From Aquimarina brevivitae (lineage in GTDB: Bacteria; Bacteroidota; Bacteroidia; Flavobacteriales; Flavobacteriaceae): DNA of 64,000 nt. Both the position numbers and the translations under genes were made by a program. Below the pieces are notes generated by a model. The model saw only the letters and a list, made by a program, of their open reading frames with translations, was not told the DNA's origin and made no database searches. Of the stretch, positions 1 to 8,848 are shown one piece after another. How positions within the stretch are numbered: the stretch's first letter is position 1; every line of letters starts with the position of its first letter. The stretch is taken from NCBI RefSeq assembly GCF_004216895.1, contig NZ_SGXE01000003.1:62001-126000 (forward strand), read 5' to 3'.

Positions 1-80
1 ATCAAAAAACAGGTAGATATACGGTGTAATGTTAAAAGAATATCAGTTATCTTTATAATTACTAACCAAACACTTACACA

Positions 81-1619
81 ATGAAAAACATTTTCTTAAA
101 ACCTTTACTACCTCTATTTTTCGCATTCTTACTAGTCTTAAGCTGTAAACAGGATAAAAAAGATGGTTATGGTGCAACAGATGAAGTGGAAACTTTACTA
201 GCCTTTGCACCAGTACACGATATACTTCCCACGGACGTAAAACCGAGTTGTACTATTGATTCCACCTCTTTTGGTAAATGGTTTACTGCCGGAAAAGTTA
301 CCAAAAACGGAGTTGTAGCTCCGGCCAATAGCGTCACTTTTGGACATCAAAATAATTGTGATTTCTATACTTGGTCTGAACAGATGTTTTTATGGATCAC
401 ATCACCAAAAGAAGACGGAAATTATAAGCAAGGTACTATAATGGAAACACCAATGTTTTATACAGTTTCCACCCTAGTTGATGGTAAACGTACTTTAATA
501 CCTCACGAGGCAGGAAAACCTTTGAGCGCATTGGCTAACGTTCAAAAAACAGATACCATAATTGACACTGAAGAAGGTCAGGCCACTGACGATGTGCTGA
601 TGGCAAAAAATGGTTCGCTGATTTACTATATTTCAATGGTAAACGATGTGTATGCACAATTTTTAACTGGTGCCAAGGATGGGCAATTGAATGGTAATGA
701 ATTCCCAACCTCTAAAAGTGCTATGGATAGTATTGTAAATTATGCATCTAGTCAGGGTGTACAACTCTCTAATCCAGAAACTTTAGCCATGGAGCTAAAA
801 ACCTCCTGGGTAGATGCCAGTACCATTCCTAATGCACAAGACTATATTACTATAGACGCTATTATACCGGTTTATGATAAAGTATCAGATACCTTATGGC
901 GCAAAAAGCCAGATACTACAGCTACTGCGAAGTTAGCGTTGATCGGAATACATATTGTTGGAAGTGCCAATGGGCACCCAGAAATGATTTGGTCTACTTT
1001 TGAACATAAAGACAATACACCTAATCTCTCTTATGAATATATTAATGTTCAGGATTCTGTTAAAACTGTAGCAGCTGATACCGGTAATGACTGGCTCTTG
1101 AACAGTGATAGCTCAAATGGAACCTATAATGTATCTCATATGACCTTCAAGGATGATAATATTATAGCCAAAACGGGACAAACCATTAGCCCAAGTAATA
1201 CCAAAAGGAATTTACCTTGGGGTGTTTTGCCTTCTGGACAACCTAATCCTGAAAACGCAACCGCTGCAGCCTCTAATGCGCAAGTGATTTCCATTAACAA
1301 TAGTGTTTTAGGCCAATTAGCAGATGGGGATATGCGAAAAAACTATATTTTTATTGGTTCAACCTGGACGAATAATGGTTTGGCTCCTACCGGAACGGCT
1401 TACAACGCTGGTAATCCTAAACCTGGAATGTCAATAGGTACCAGTCAATTAGCGAATAGTACAATGGAAACTTATTTTCAGAATGATCCACAAAATAGTA
1501 ATGGCTTTAATTGCTTTACCTGTCATAGCAATCCGGGTAATGGTACAGGCTTAAAACCAGCTGACCTAAGTCATATGTACGAAGCGATTCAAGCGTTGAA
1601 TACAAATAACATGCAATAA
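81..1619 (+). CDS. Lipoprotein with a C-terminal c-type heme motif
   Basis: A 512-residue predicted lipoprotein. It starts with a basic-hydrophobic signal peptide ending in a lipobox (V-L-S-C, Cys22), so it should be attached to a membrane facing the periplasm or the cell surface. Near the C-terminus, residues 478-482 read CFTCH, a CxxCH covalent heme site, followed by a Met (residue 499) that could be the sixth ligand. The roughly 450 residues between contain no domain I recognise. Function is unknown; a small electron-transfer or sensing role is inferred only from the heme motif. It is the only long gene on the plus strand and ends in a strong terminator shared with the convergent small gene. 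Sure of the coding call and lipobox; moderately sure that heme is bound. Confidence 0.8.
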   Translation: MKNIFLKPLLPLFFAFLLVLSCKQDKKDGYGATDEVETLLAFAPVHDILPTDVKPSCTIDSTSFGKWFTAGKVTKNGVVAPANSVTFGHQNNCDFYTWSEQMFLWITSPKEDGNYKQGTIMETPMFYTVSTLVDGKRTLIPHEAGKPLSALANVQKTDTIIDTEEGQATDDVLMAKNGSLIYYISMVNDVYAQFLTGAKDGQLNGNEFPTSKSAMDSIVNYASSQGVQLSNPETLAMELKTSWVDASTIPNAQDYITIDAIIPVYDKVSDTLWRKKPDTTATAKLALIGIHIVGSANGHPEMIWSTFEHKDNTPNLSYEYINVQDSVKTVAADTGNDWLLNSDSSNGTYNVSHMTFKDDNIIAKTGQTISPSNTKRNLPWGVLPSGQPNPENATAAASNAQVISINNSVLGQLADGDMRKNYIFIGSTWTNNGLAPTGTAYNAGNPKPGMSIGTSQLANSTMETYFQNDPQNSNGFNCFTCHSNPGNGTGLKPADLSHMYEAIQALNTNNMQ

Positions 1620-1645
1620 ATTTTTAGTACCCTGCTTAAAATTGA

Positions 1646-1680
1646 AAAAGCCACCTCAGGATGAATGAGGTGGTTTTTTA
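1646..1680. terminator. Intrinsic terminator between convergent genes
   Basis: Stem CCACCTCA (1651-1658) pairs with TGAGGTGG (1666-1673) around a 7-nt loop. T-rich sequence follows on the plus strand and A-rich sequence precedes it, so it can work in both directions. It sits just after the heme lipoprotein gene and overlaps the stop codon of the small convergent gene. Confidence 0.85.
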
Positions 1681-1965
1681 TATTAGTATAAAAGCTAACA
1701 CGGTACAAACTAAAATTAACCAAAGGCCTAGAATGGCTTTATTCACCACGTGAGCATTTCTCCTGGCAAGCAAAGCCAAAACAATAATTAGTTGTACTAA
1801 AGCACATAGTAATAATAAATTAGTTATACCTCTATCGTGGGGATGACTAACATTGAGCATACTCGCAAGGTCCCAAAACGAACTCAAGGCACAACCAATA
1901 AAAATACCTATCGCACAACTAATAATATTGAAAGCTGCGGTTGAGAGATGAGATTTTAAACTCAT
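1678..1965 (-). CDS. Small three-helix membrane protein
   Basis: A 95-residue hydrophobic protein with three predicted membrane helices at about residues 12-32, 48-66 and 76-95, and a short polar loop rich in His and Asp (SHPHDRG) between helices 1 and 2. No family recognised. It stands alone between the convergent heme lipoprotein and acs (71 nt away, same strand), and could be co-transcribed with acs as its last gene. Coding call rests on the clean open frame, the membrane-helix pattern and the shared terminator at its 3' end. Confidence 0.65.
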   Translation of the reverse strand: MSLKSHLSTAAFNIISCAIGIFIGCALSSFWDLASMLNVSHPHDRGITNLLLLCALVQLIIVLALLARRNAHVVNKAILGLWLILVCTVLAFILI

Positions 1966-2036
1966 ATTTTATTTTTCATTTATTCAAAGATGCGGTATGC
2001 AACCATTTAGATTTAATTAAATGTCATTATTAATAC

Positions 2037-3944
2037 TTACAACGCCTCATCTATAATTTGCTGAACAACCTCAGGATTTAAAAGCGTACTGGTATCCCCA
2101 AGGTTTTCCGTTTCTTTAGAAGCTATTTTACGTAAAATTCTTCTCATAATCTTACCACTACGGGTCTTTGGTAATCCTGGAACGAACTGAATTTTATCTA
2201 ATTTTGCAATTGGACCAATACGTTCTGTAATTTGTTGATTGATCTCTTTGCTTAAATTGTTTCGATCTCGATACTCCCCAGTTTCTTTTAAAATCACATA
2301 ACCATATAGTGCATTTCCTTTAACATCATGCGGAAAACCAACGATGGCAGATTCCGCTACTGCTGGATGTTCGTTTATGGCATCTTCAATAGGTGCTGTA
2401 CCTAAATTATGGCCAGATACAATAATTACATCATCTACTCTTCCTGTGATTCTATAATACCCCACCTCATCTCTTAATGCGCCATCTCCGGTGAAATACT
2501 GATTTTTAAACGCTGAAAAATAGGTGTCTCTATATCTTTCGTGATTACCCCAAATGGTTCTTGCCATTGAGGGCCAGGGAAATTTTATACACAATCGCCC
2601 ATCCACTTGATTTCCCATTATCTCTTGCCCTTCTTCATCCATTAAAGCAGGTTGAATACCTGGCATAGGTAGCGTAGCATAGGTTGGTTTTGTAGGGGTA
2701 GCAAAAGGAATTGGAGAAATCAAAATTCCCCCAGTTTCTGTCTGCCACCAAGTATCCACAATCGGACATTTTTTTTGACCAACATGGTCATTATACCAAT
2801 GCCAGGCTTCCTCATTTATGGGTTCACCTACCGTACCCAGCACTTTTAAAGAAGATAAATCGTGATTGGTTACATAATCCAAATTCTCTTTTGCTAAAGC
2901 TCTAATCGCTGTAGGTGCTGTATAAAATTGAGTAACCTTATGCTTTTGAACGATATCCCAAAATCTTCCAAAATCAGGATACGAAGGGATACCCTCAAAC
3001 ATCACTGTAGTAGCACCATTCGCTAGGGGCCCATAAACAATATACGAGTGTCCTGTTATCCAACCAATGTCAGCAGTACACCAATACACATCTTCTTCTT
3101 GATATTGAAAAACATTTTTAAAAGAATACGCCGTATACACCATATATCCCCCTGTGGTATGCATCATACCTTTCGGTTTACCGGTAGAACCAGAAGTATA
3201 TAGTATAAACAGTGGATCCTCTGCATCCATAATTTCCGGGTCGCAATCTAAATAGGCATTATCCAATAATGGTTGCAACCATTGATCTCTATCAGGATGC
3301 ATATTGATTTTTGAATTCACTCTTTTCGCCACTAATACTGTTTGTACCCTTGGACATTGTTCTAAAGCTTCATCAACAATCCCTTTTAAATCAATAGTCT
3401 TAGTTCCTCGATACGACCCATCTGAAGTAATCACCATTTTGGCATCACAATCATTGATTCTGGTTGCCAAAGCAGTAGCAGAAAAACCAGCAAATACCAC
3501 AGAATGAATGGCTCCAATACGTGCACAGGCTAAAACAGCAATAGCCAACTCAGGTATCATTGGCAGATAGATACAAACCCTATCTCCTTTTTCAATGCCT
3601 TGTTCTTTGAGTACATTAGCGAATTTACAAACACGCTCGTGCAATTGCTTATAGGTAATATGCTGTGCTTCTTCACTGGGATCATTGGGTTCAAACAAAA
3701 TAGCGGTTTTATCTCCTCTTACCCTTAAATGACGGTCTATACAATTTTCGGTAATATTCAGTTGAGCCCCCTCAAACCATTTCACTTCTGGTTTAGTGAA
3801 ATCCCATTCCAAAACGGTGTCCCACTTTTTTCTCCATACAAAATGCTCCTCTGCAATTTCACTCCAAAAAAGTTCTGGATTTCGAATTGATTTTCTGTAC
3901 ACCTGAAAATATTCTTCAAGATGTTTGATATGATACGTACTCAT
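2037..3944 (-). CDS. acs: Acetyl-CoA synthetase (AMP-forming)
   Basis: Activates acetate with ATP and CoA to acetyl-CoA, in the cytoplasm. At 635 residues it has the full family length. The adenylate-forming signature YTSGSTGKPKG is present, as are the late motif GHNLGTAPIEDA and the C-terminal PKTRSGKIMRR, whose Lys is the catalytic residue that is reversibly acetylated in other bacteria. The N-terminal ACS domain (about residues 5-60) is intact. Transcribed divergently from the small membrane protein at 4089 across a 144-nt shared regulatory gap. No actP or cation/acetate symporter gene lies nearby in this window. High confidence. Confidence 0.96.
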   Translation of the reverse strand: MSTYHIKHLEEYFQVYRKSIRNPELFWSEIAEEHFVWRKKWDTVLEWDFTKPEVKWFEGAQLNITENCIDRHLRVRGDKTAILFEPNDPSEEAQHITYKQLHERVCKFANVLKEQGIEKGDRVCIYLPMIPELAIAVLACARIGAIHSVVFAGFSATALATRINDCDAKMVITSDGSYRGTKTIDLKGIVDEALEQCPRVQTVLVAKRVNSKINMHPDRDQWLQPLLDNAYLDCDPEIMDAEDPLFILYTSGSTGKPKGMMHTTGGYMVYTAYSFKNVFQYQEEDVYWCTADIGWITGHSYIVYGPLANGATTVMFEGIPSYPDFGRFWDIVQKHKVTQFYTAPTAIRALAKENLDYVTNHDLSSLKVLGTVGEPINEEAWHWYNDHVGQKKCPIVDTWWQTETGGILISPIPFATPTKPTYATLPMPGIQPALMDEEGQEIMGNQVDGRLCIKFPWPSMARTIWGNHERYRDTYFSAFKNQYFTGDGALRDEVGYYRITGRVDDVIIVSGHNLGTAPIEDAINEHPAVAESAIVGFPHDVKGNALYGYVILKETGEYRDRNNLSKEINQQITERIGPIAKLDKIQFVPGLPKTRSGKIMRRILRKIASKETENLGDTSTLLNPEVVQQIIDEAL

Positions 3945-4001
3945 GTGTGAAGTTTAGAAATTAAACAGTGAATTTAAGTTGGTTTAAGCAATAAAAAATT
4001 C

Positions 4002-4031
4002 TTGCTATATCAAATATAAGATTTTACTTTG
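4002..4031 (+). promoter_or_regulatory. Candidate Bacteroidota-type promoter
   Basis: TTG at 4002-4004, a 19-nt spacer, then TTACTTTG at 4024-4031. This matches the Bacteroidota primary sigma consensus (TTG, 19 nt, TAnnTTTG) at all but one position. It lies about 58 nt upstream of the start of the 118-residue membrane protein gene. Spacing is exact, but short motifs like this can occur by chance in AT-rich DNA. Confidence 0.4.
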
Positions 4032-4088
4032 TTCTCGTTATATAGATTGACGAAAGGATTTTACCTCAAATTATAACACACCTATCTC

Positions 4089-4445
4089 ATGAATAGAAGA
4101 CAACTTACCAAGTATGCAATTTACATCGTAGCCGCTTTGTCCGCTGCACTTATTAATGGATTTGTTATTACATATGTTCAACAACATATTGATGAAAATG
4201 GTTATATGCTTGTATTAATTGACATGTTAATTGTTGTATTAATATTTGCACCCATTTTTGCTTTGGTAACGAAATATGCCAAAAAACTATCCAAAGTGTA
4301 TATCAACACCTCTCGAAAAGTATCTGGAAATAAAAAAACAGTACTATTAGCCTTGCTTACAGCTTTGGTCATTCTATTTATTCTCTACGCTAAGTATCGT
4401 CATAACATCAATGTTATTCAGGATATAAAAAACCTAATTGCTTAA
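4089..4445 (+). CDS. Small membrane protein, unknown function
   Basis: A 118-residue protein with three predicted membrane helices (about residues 9-28, 41-63 and 83-103) separated by basic loops (KYAKKLSKVY, SRKVSGNKK), which suggests that these loops face the cytoplasm. No recognised family. A candidate promoter lies at the correct distance upstream. It runs convergently towards argH. Its job cannot be inferred from its neighbours, which are metabolic. Confidence 0.7.
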   Translation: MNRRQLTKYAIYIVAALSAALINGFVITYVQQHIDENGYMLVLIDMLIVVLIFAPIFALVTKYAKKLSKVYINTSRKVSGNKKTVLLALLTALVILFILYAKYRHNINVIQDIKNLIA

Positions 4446-4548
4446 CGGTCCTAAATTGATAAAAAAAGGCCACAGTTGCTATAATTACTAAATAGCTTTT
4501 AAAGGGACTTCTAACGTAGTGCTGTCGAAGCTGAACTCATAGGTAAAT

Positions 4549-5835
4549 TTATAAATCCATGGCCTTAATGAGTTTTGCACGGATTTCGTCAAAACCAGGG
4601 TTATTGATACTACCGATATGCGTATGTTGCGTATTTTTGACCGGTTTGTACCTACCTTGTTGAATTTCTTCACCGATTACTACGTAGGCTTCTCTAAAGG
4701 ACATACCATCTTGCACCAATTGGTTTAAGGCATCTACGCTAAACAAATAATCATATTTAGGATCCTCCAAAATCTGATCATTTACTGTAATGTTTTGTAA
4801 CGCATATTGTGCCATCTCGAGCGAAGCCTTTATATTTTGAATCGCTGGTATGATTCCTTCTTTTAGTAGTTGAAAATCTCGGTGATAGCCACTGGGTAGA
4901 TTATTGGTCAATAATGTAAGTTCATAAGGTAAGGCCTGAATTTTATTACATTTTCCTCGAATAAGCTCAAACACATCAGGATTCTTTTTATGAGGCATAA
5001 TACTAGATCCTGTGGTATAAGCATCTGGAATGCTTATAAAATTGAAGTTTTGGCTCATATACAAACAAACATCCATGGCAAGTTTAGACAACGTACCTGC
5101 TATACTACTTAGGGCAAAAGCCGTCGCTTTTTCACTTTTCCCTCTACTCATTTGTGCGGCAACCACGTTATACTTTAAGGTTTGAAAACCCAATTCTTTT
5201 GTGGTAAATTCTCGATCAATCGGAAAAGAGCTACCATAACCAGCAGCACTACCCAAGGGGTTTTGATCTACCACTTTCAAAGCAGCATTGATAAAATATA
5301 TATCATCAATAAAACTTTCAGCAAAGGCTGAAAACCATAATCCAAAAGAAGAGGGCATGGCAATCTGCAAATGAGTATATCCCGGCAATGCTATCTCCTT
5401 GTGTTTCATAGCTAGCGATAACAATTGGTCACATAACGCCTTCAATAAGGATTTAATCCCCAGTAGTTCATCCTTTAAATACAAATGCATTGCTACCAGT
5501 ACTTGGTCATTTCGGGATCTTGCTGTATGAATTTTTTTACCCGTATCTCCTAATTTTTGAGTCAGTACGAATTCAATTTTAGAATGAATATCTTCAAAAT
5601 CGTCTTCAATTATAAAATTACCCTCCTCTATGGTCTTACTAATTTGGTAAAGTTCTTTTTCGATGCTAACTATTTCTTCTTCCTGTAATAAACCTATCTT
5701 ATGTAACATTTTAGCGTGAGCTAAACTTGCCTTAACATCATACTTAGCGATTACCAGATCTAAATTACGATCATCGCCAACAGTGAATTGGTCTATCTTT
5801 TTATCTGTAGCTAATCCTTTATCCCAAAGCTTCAT
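4549..5835 (-). CDS. argH: Argininosuccinate lyase
   Basis: Splits argininosuccinate into arginine and fumarate, the last step of arginine synthesis. At 428 residues it is slightly shorter than the usual 450-460, which is common for the Bacteroidota form. Family motifs are complete: HTARSRNDQ (residues 103-111), PGYTHLQ (151-157) and the superfamily signature GSSIMPHKKNP (276-286), whose flexible loop Ser is the catalytic acid/base. It is the last gene of the arginine operon and overlaps argE by 4 nt, so the two are translationally coupled. High confidence. Confidence 0.96.
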   Translation of the reverse strand: MKLWDKGLATDKKIDQFTVGDDRNLDLVIAKYDVKASLAHAKMLHKIGLLQEEEIVSIEKELYQISKTIEEGNFIIEDDFEDIHSKIEFVLTQKLGDTGKKIHTARSRNDQVLVAMHLYLKDELLGIKSLLKALCDQLLSLAMKHKEIALPGYTHLQIAMPSSFGLWFSAFAESFIDDIYFINAALKVVDQNPLGSAAGYGSSFPIDREFTTKELGFQTLKYNVVAAQMSRGKSEKATAFALSSIAGTLSKLAMDVCLYMSQNFNFISIPDAYTTGSSIMPHKKNPDVFELIRGKCNKIQALPYELTLLTNNLPSGYHRDFQLLKEGIIPAIQNIKASLEMAQYALQNITVNDQILEDPKYDYLFSVDALNQLVQDGMSFREAYVVIGEEIQQGRYKPVKNTQHTHIGSINNPGFDEIRAKLIKAMDL

Positions 5836-6914
5836 AATACTATTCCTTTTAAAATTTCGATATATAATTCGATACCTTCTTCAATTTCGTGTACATAAAT
5901 AAATTCATCCGCAGAATGCGATCTGGTAGAGTCTCCAGGACCTAATTTTAGGGAAGGACAACTTAAAACCGCCTGATCAGATAATGTAGGGGATCCATAG
6001 GTACTTCTGCCTAACTGGATTCCAGATATTACAATAGGATGATCTATTGGTATAGATGATGATCCTAAATCTAAGGATCTTGGTGCCACGGTAGCTGTTA
6101 CTGGAAGTGTACTTTGTATATGTTGCAGTATTTCTTCATTGCTATATTTGTCATTTACTCTAATGTCTATGACCAAATTGCAAACACCAGGCACAACATT
6201 GTGCTGATTACCCGCTTCTATTTGCGTAACTGTTACTTTAACCGCTCCAAGTGTCTCTGAAATTTTACTAAACTTCAAGTTTTTAAACCAGTCTACAATT
6301 TCAATAGCATTGTAAATGGCGTTGTCATCATTGGGGTGTGCTGCGTGACTTGCAGTTCCCTTAACAGCGACATCTAGCACTAACAAGCCTTTTTCGGCAA
6401 TAGCCAGTTGCATTAAAGTTGGTTCACCCACTATAGCAAAATCTATTGGACCAATTTTAGCTAAAACACTTTTTAAACCCAGGGGTCCACTACTCTCTTC
6501 TTCAGCAGAGGCTACGATAACCATATTGTACGCTAAATCTTCCATCGCGAAATAATAAGTAAAAGTAGCCAGTAAGGATACCAGGCAGCCACCGGCGTCA
6601 TTGCTTCCTAAACCAAACAATTTACCGTCTTCTATAAAAGCTTTAAATGGATCATTAGTATAGTTTCGATTCGGGCGCACCGTATCGTGGTGTGAGTTTA
6701 GTAAAATGGTAGGTTTGGATTTATCATAAAATTTATTGGTAGCCCAGACGTTATTATCATCTCTATAAAATGGTATATCATGACTTTCAAACCAGTTCTC
6801 TATCAGTAGGGCCGTCTGATCCTCTTCCGAAGAAAAAGAAGGAGTGGCAATTAGCTGCTTGAGTAATTCAATAGCTTGATGCTGTAGGGATTGTATTGAT
6901 AATTCTTGTTCCAT
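5832..6914 (-). CDS. argE: M20-family deacylase of arginine synthesis (ArgE-like)
   Basis: A 360-residue M20 metallopeptidase-fold enzyme. The metal-binding HHD (residues 75-77), the bridging Asp in GSNDAGG (Asp106) and the catalytic glutamates EEE (138-140) are all visible, followed by a dimerisation domain. In this pathway it should remove the N-acyl group after carbamylation, giving citrulline for ArgG. Because the operon's transcarbamylase looks N-succinylornithine-specific, the expected substrate is N-succinylcitrulline rather than N-acetylornithine; this is inference from context. DapE (succinyl-diaminopimelate desuccinylase) is the main alternative from sequence alone, but the position between argB and argH argues for arginine. 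Confidence 0.88.
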   Translation of the reverse strand: MEQELSIQSLQHQAIELLKQLIATPSFSSEEDQTALLIENWFESHDIPFYRDDNNVWATNKFYDKSKPTILLNSHHDTVRPNRNYTNDPFKAFIEDGKLFGLGSNDAGGCLVSLLATFTYYFAMEDLAYNMVIVASAEEESSGPLGLKSVLAKIGPIDFAIVGEPTLMQLAIAEKGLLVLDVAVKGTASHAAHPNDDNAIYNAIEIVDWFKNLKFSKISETLGAVKVTVTQIEAGNQHNVVPGVCNLVIDIRVNDKYSNEEILQHIQSTLPVTATVAPRSLDLGSSSIPIDHPIVISGIQLGRSTYGSPTLSDQAVLSCPSLKLGPGDSTRSHSADEFIYVHEIEEGIELYIEILKGIVL

Positions 6915-6930
6915 TGATATTTAAATAGGT

Positions 6931-7722
6931 TTACTGTAAAGTAAGTTTGGTATGCTTACAGTTAGGGTTGCTAATGAATTCCGCATTAGCTATATGTACT
7001 TCTTTTAAATTACGGTGTAAAGCTTCAAAACAGTTTTGAAGTTTTGGTAGCATTCCGTCTCGTATGGTTTCTGCCTTTTTTAAAGCGTTATAGGTTTCGA
7101 GATTGATATGCTCAATAACCGAATCGTTGTCATGTATATCCGTTAACACGCCAGGCAATTCAAAACAGTAAAAAAGGGACGTTTCGAAATAAGGGCTCAT
7201 AGCTACCGCTAATTCTGCAGCAATGGTATCCGCATTGGTGTTTAATAACTGCCCTTTGTTATCGTGAGTTACCGCACAAAATACGGGTACCAGACCAATC
7301 TCTATTAATTTATTGATGCTAGTACCATTCACTGATTTTATATCCCCAGCATATCCATAATCAATAGGTTTTGCTGGTCTTTTATCTGCACTAATAGCAT
7401 TAGCGTCAGCTCCGCTCATACCTATCGCATCGCATCCATACTTTTGCAAGGTTGCAACAATGGATTTATTTACTAATCCTGCATAAATTTGTACTACGAT
7501 ATCTAGTTCTTCAGCTGTGGTTACTCTTCTACCCGCAATCATAGTAGTTTCAATTCCTAATTTGGCTGCCAGTTTGGTTGCTTCTTTACCACCCCCATGG
7601 ATTAGAATTTTGGGTTGCTTCAGCTGCGCAAAATCTGCTAAGAACTGTTGTAATTGTACTTGGTCTTCGATAATATTCCCTCCAATCTTCGCAACTAATA
7701 ATTTTTGTTTTTTTCTCATCAT
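6931..7722 (-). CDS. argB: N-acylglutamate kinase (acetyl- or succinylglutamate kinase)
   Basis: Phosphorylates the gamma-carboxylate of an N-acylglutamate, the second step of arginine synthesis. 263 residues, the usual length for the family without the extra N-terminal helix of arginine-feedback-inhibited forms. Amino-acid kinase motifs are visible: KIGGNII near the N-terminus and IHGGGKEAT around residue 41. The lack of the N-terminal extension suggests it is not the arginine-sensitive hexameric type. Context with the SOTCase-like argF' suggests N-succinylglutamate as substrate. Start could be either of two adjacent Met codons. The 131-nt gap before it holds only a doubtful 32-codon ORF. 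Confidence 0.93.
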   Translation of the reverse strand: MMRKKQKLLVAKIGGNIIEDQVQLQQFLADFAQLKQPKILIHGGGKEATKLAAKLGIETTMIAGRRVTTAEELDIVVQIYAGLVNKSIVATLQKYGCDAIGMSGADANAISADKRPAKPIDYGYAGDIKSVNGTSINKLIEIGLVPVFCAVTHDNKGQLLNTNADTIAAELAVAMSPYFETSLFYCFELPGVLTDIHDNDSVIEHINLETYNALKKAETIRDGMLPKLQNCFEALHRNLKEVHIANAEFISNPNCKHTKLTLQ

Positions 7723-7853
7723 TAAATGTATTTTGCCGACACGCCACTTGTCTCATTCACTAACAATGTCCACTAGACATTTTCTTGACGCTCTGCCTCT
7801 CCAATTTTCGCAGCCCATATTTCTTTTTTTGGTATGAATACCTTGTTTCATAA

Positions 7854-8798
7854 TCACTTCTTGTCTAATAATTTTTTAAGCACCAACTGTGCAGCATAAA
7901 CTCTGTTAAGAGCTTGCTTAATGACTAAGGATTGTTGACTATCCAAAACTGCATCAGCAATAACAACATTTCTTCGCACGGGTAAACAATGCATCAAAAA
8001 TGCTTCATTAGTTATTTTCATTTTTTCTTTTGTTAGGGTCCAGTCAAAGTCTAAACTCGTTTTTCCATAATCCTGATACGCACTCCAATTTTTAACATAC
8101 ACAAAATCCGCCTGATCCAAGGCTTTATCTTGGTCATAGAACACCGGAGTATCCTTTATGATCTGATTGGCTAACTCAAAACCTTTTGGGTGTGTTACCG
8201 CAAAATCAACGTCCAGCTTTTGCATCATTGCTACAAACGAATTCGCTACTGCTTGCGGTAACGCTTTGGGATGAGGCGCCCAGGTTAATACAACTCTTGG
8301 TCGGGTTTCAGTCTTATGTTCAACTATAGTTAGGGCATCGGTTAATGCCTGTAAGGGATGACCAGTAGCACTTTCCATATTGATAACAGGGATAGTTGCA
8401 TATTTCATAAATCCTTGAAGGACTTTTTCTTTATAGTCTTCTTCTCTATCTTTTAACTCCGCAAATGATCGAATGGCAAGGACATCACAGTATTGCGAAA
8501 CTACCTGAGCCGCTTCTTTGATATGTTCTGAGGAACCTTGATCCATAATGATTCCATCTTCGAACTCTAAAGTCCAACCCTCTCCACTAAAATTCATGAT
8601 CATAATCTCCATCCCTAAATTAAGCGCTGCCTTTTGTGTACTTAAACGCGTACGTAATGAAGGATTAAAAAAAAGCATTCCCAAGGTTTTATGCGTTCCC
8701 AGGGTTTTATGCGCCAATGGCGATTTTTTGAGTTGCATAGCTTCAGCTATCCATTGCTCGGAGTTGTCAATATCTTCTACGGAAAAAAAATGCTTCAT
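7854..8798 (-). CDS. argF': N-succinylornithine carbamoyltransferase (SOTCase-type)
   Basis: Transfers a carbamoyl group to an N-acylated ornithine. The carbamoyl-phosphate site appears as FFNPSLRTRLST (residues 43-54), and HCLPVRRN is present near the C-terminus; both are typical of the AOTCase/SOTCase branch rather than ordinary ornithine transcarbamylase. From memory of the Bacteroides fragilis enzyme, the lengths align without gaps here, and residue 90, where that enzyme has Pro and the Xanthomonas acetylornithine enzyme has Glu, is Ser (in DQGSSEH). Replacing Glu by Ser, Pro, Val or Ala at this site is known to switch the Xanthomonas enzyme to succinylornithine. Substrate is thus inferred to be N-succinylornithine. 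Confidence 0.9.
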   Translation of the reverse strand: MKHFFSVEDIDNSEQWIAEAMQLKKSPLAHKTLGTHKTLGMLFFNPSLRTRLSTQKAALNLGMEIMIMNFSGEGWTLEFEDGIIMDQGSSEHIKEAAQVVSQYCDVLAIRSFAELKDREEDYKEKVLQGFMKYATIPVINMESATGHPLQALTDALTIVEHKTETRPRVVLTWAPHPKALPQAVANSFVAMMQKLDVDFAVTHPKGFELANQIIKDTPVFYDQDKALDQADFVYVKNWSAYQDYGKTSLDFDWTLTKEKMKITNEAFLMHCLPVRRNVVIADAVLDSQQSLVIKQALNRVYAAQLVLKKLLDKK

Positions 8799-8848
8799 TA
8801 CAAATGATTTACAATTAATTGTTGAATTAAAAACGCTTAGGTTTAGCT

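Noticed and set aside
7756-7851. A 32-codon basic ORF in the argB-argF' gap
   Set aside because: No family pattern, no RNA structure of the attenuator type after it; short ORFs of this length are frequent by chance.
8677-8712. 18-nt near-perfect tandem repeat in argF' (HKTLG twice)
   Set aside because: As I recall the Bacteroides enzyme, the length of this segment is the same there, so it is not an inserted duplication.
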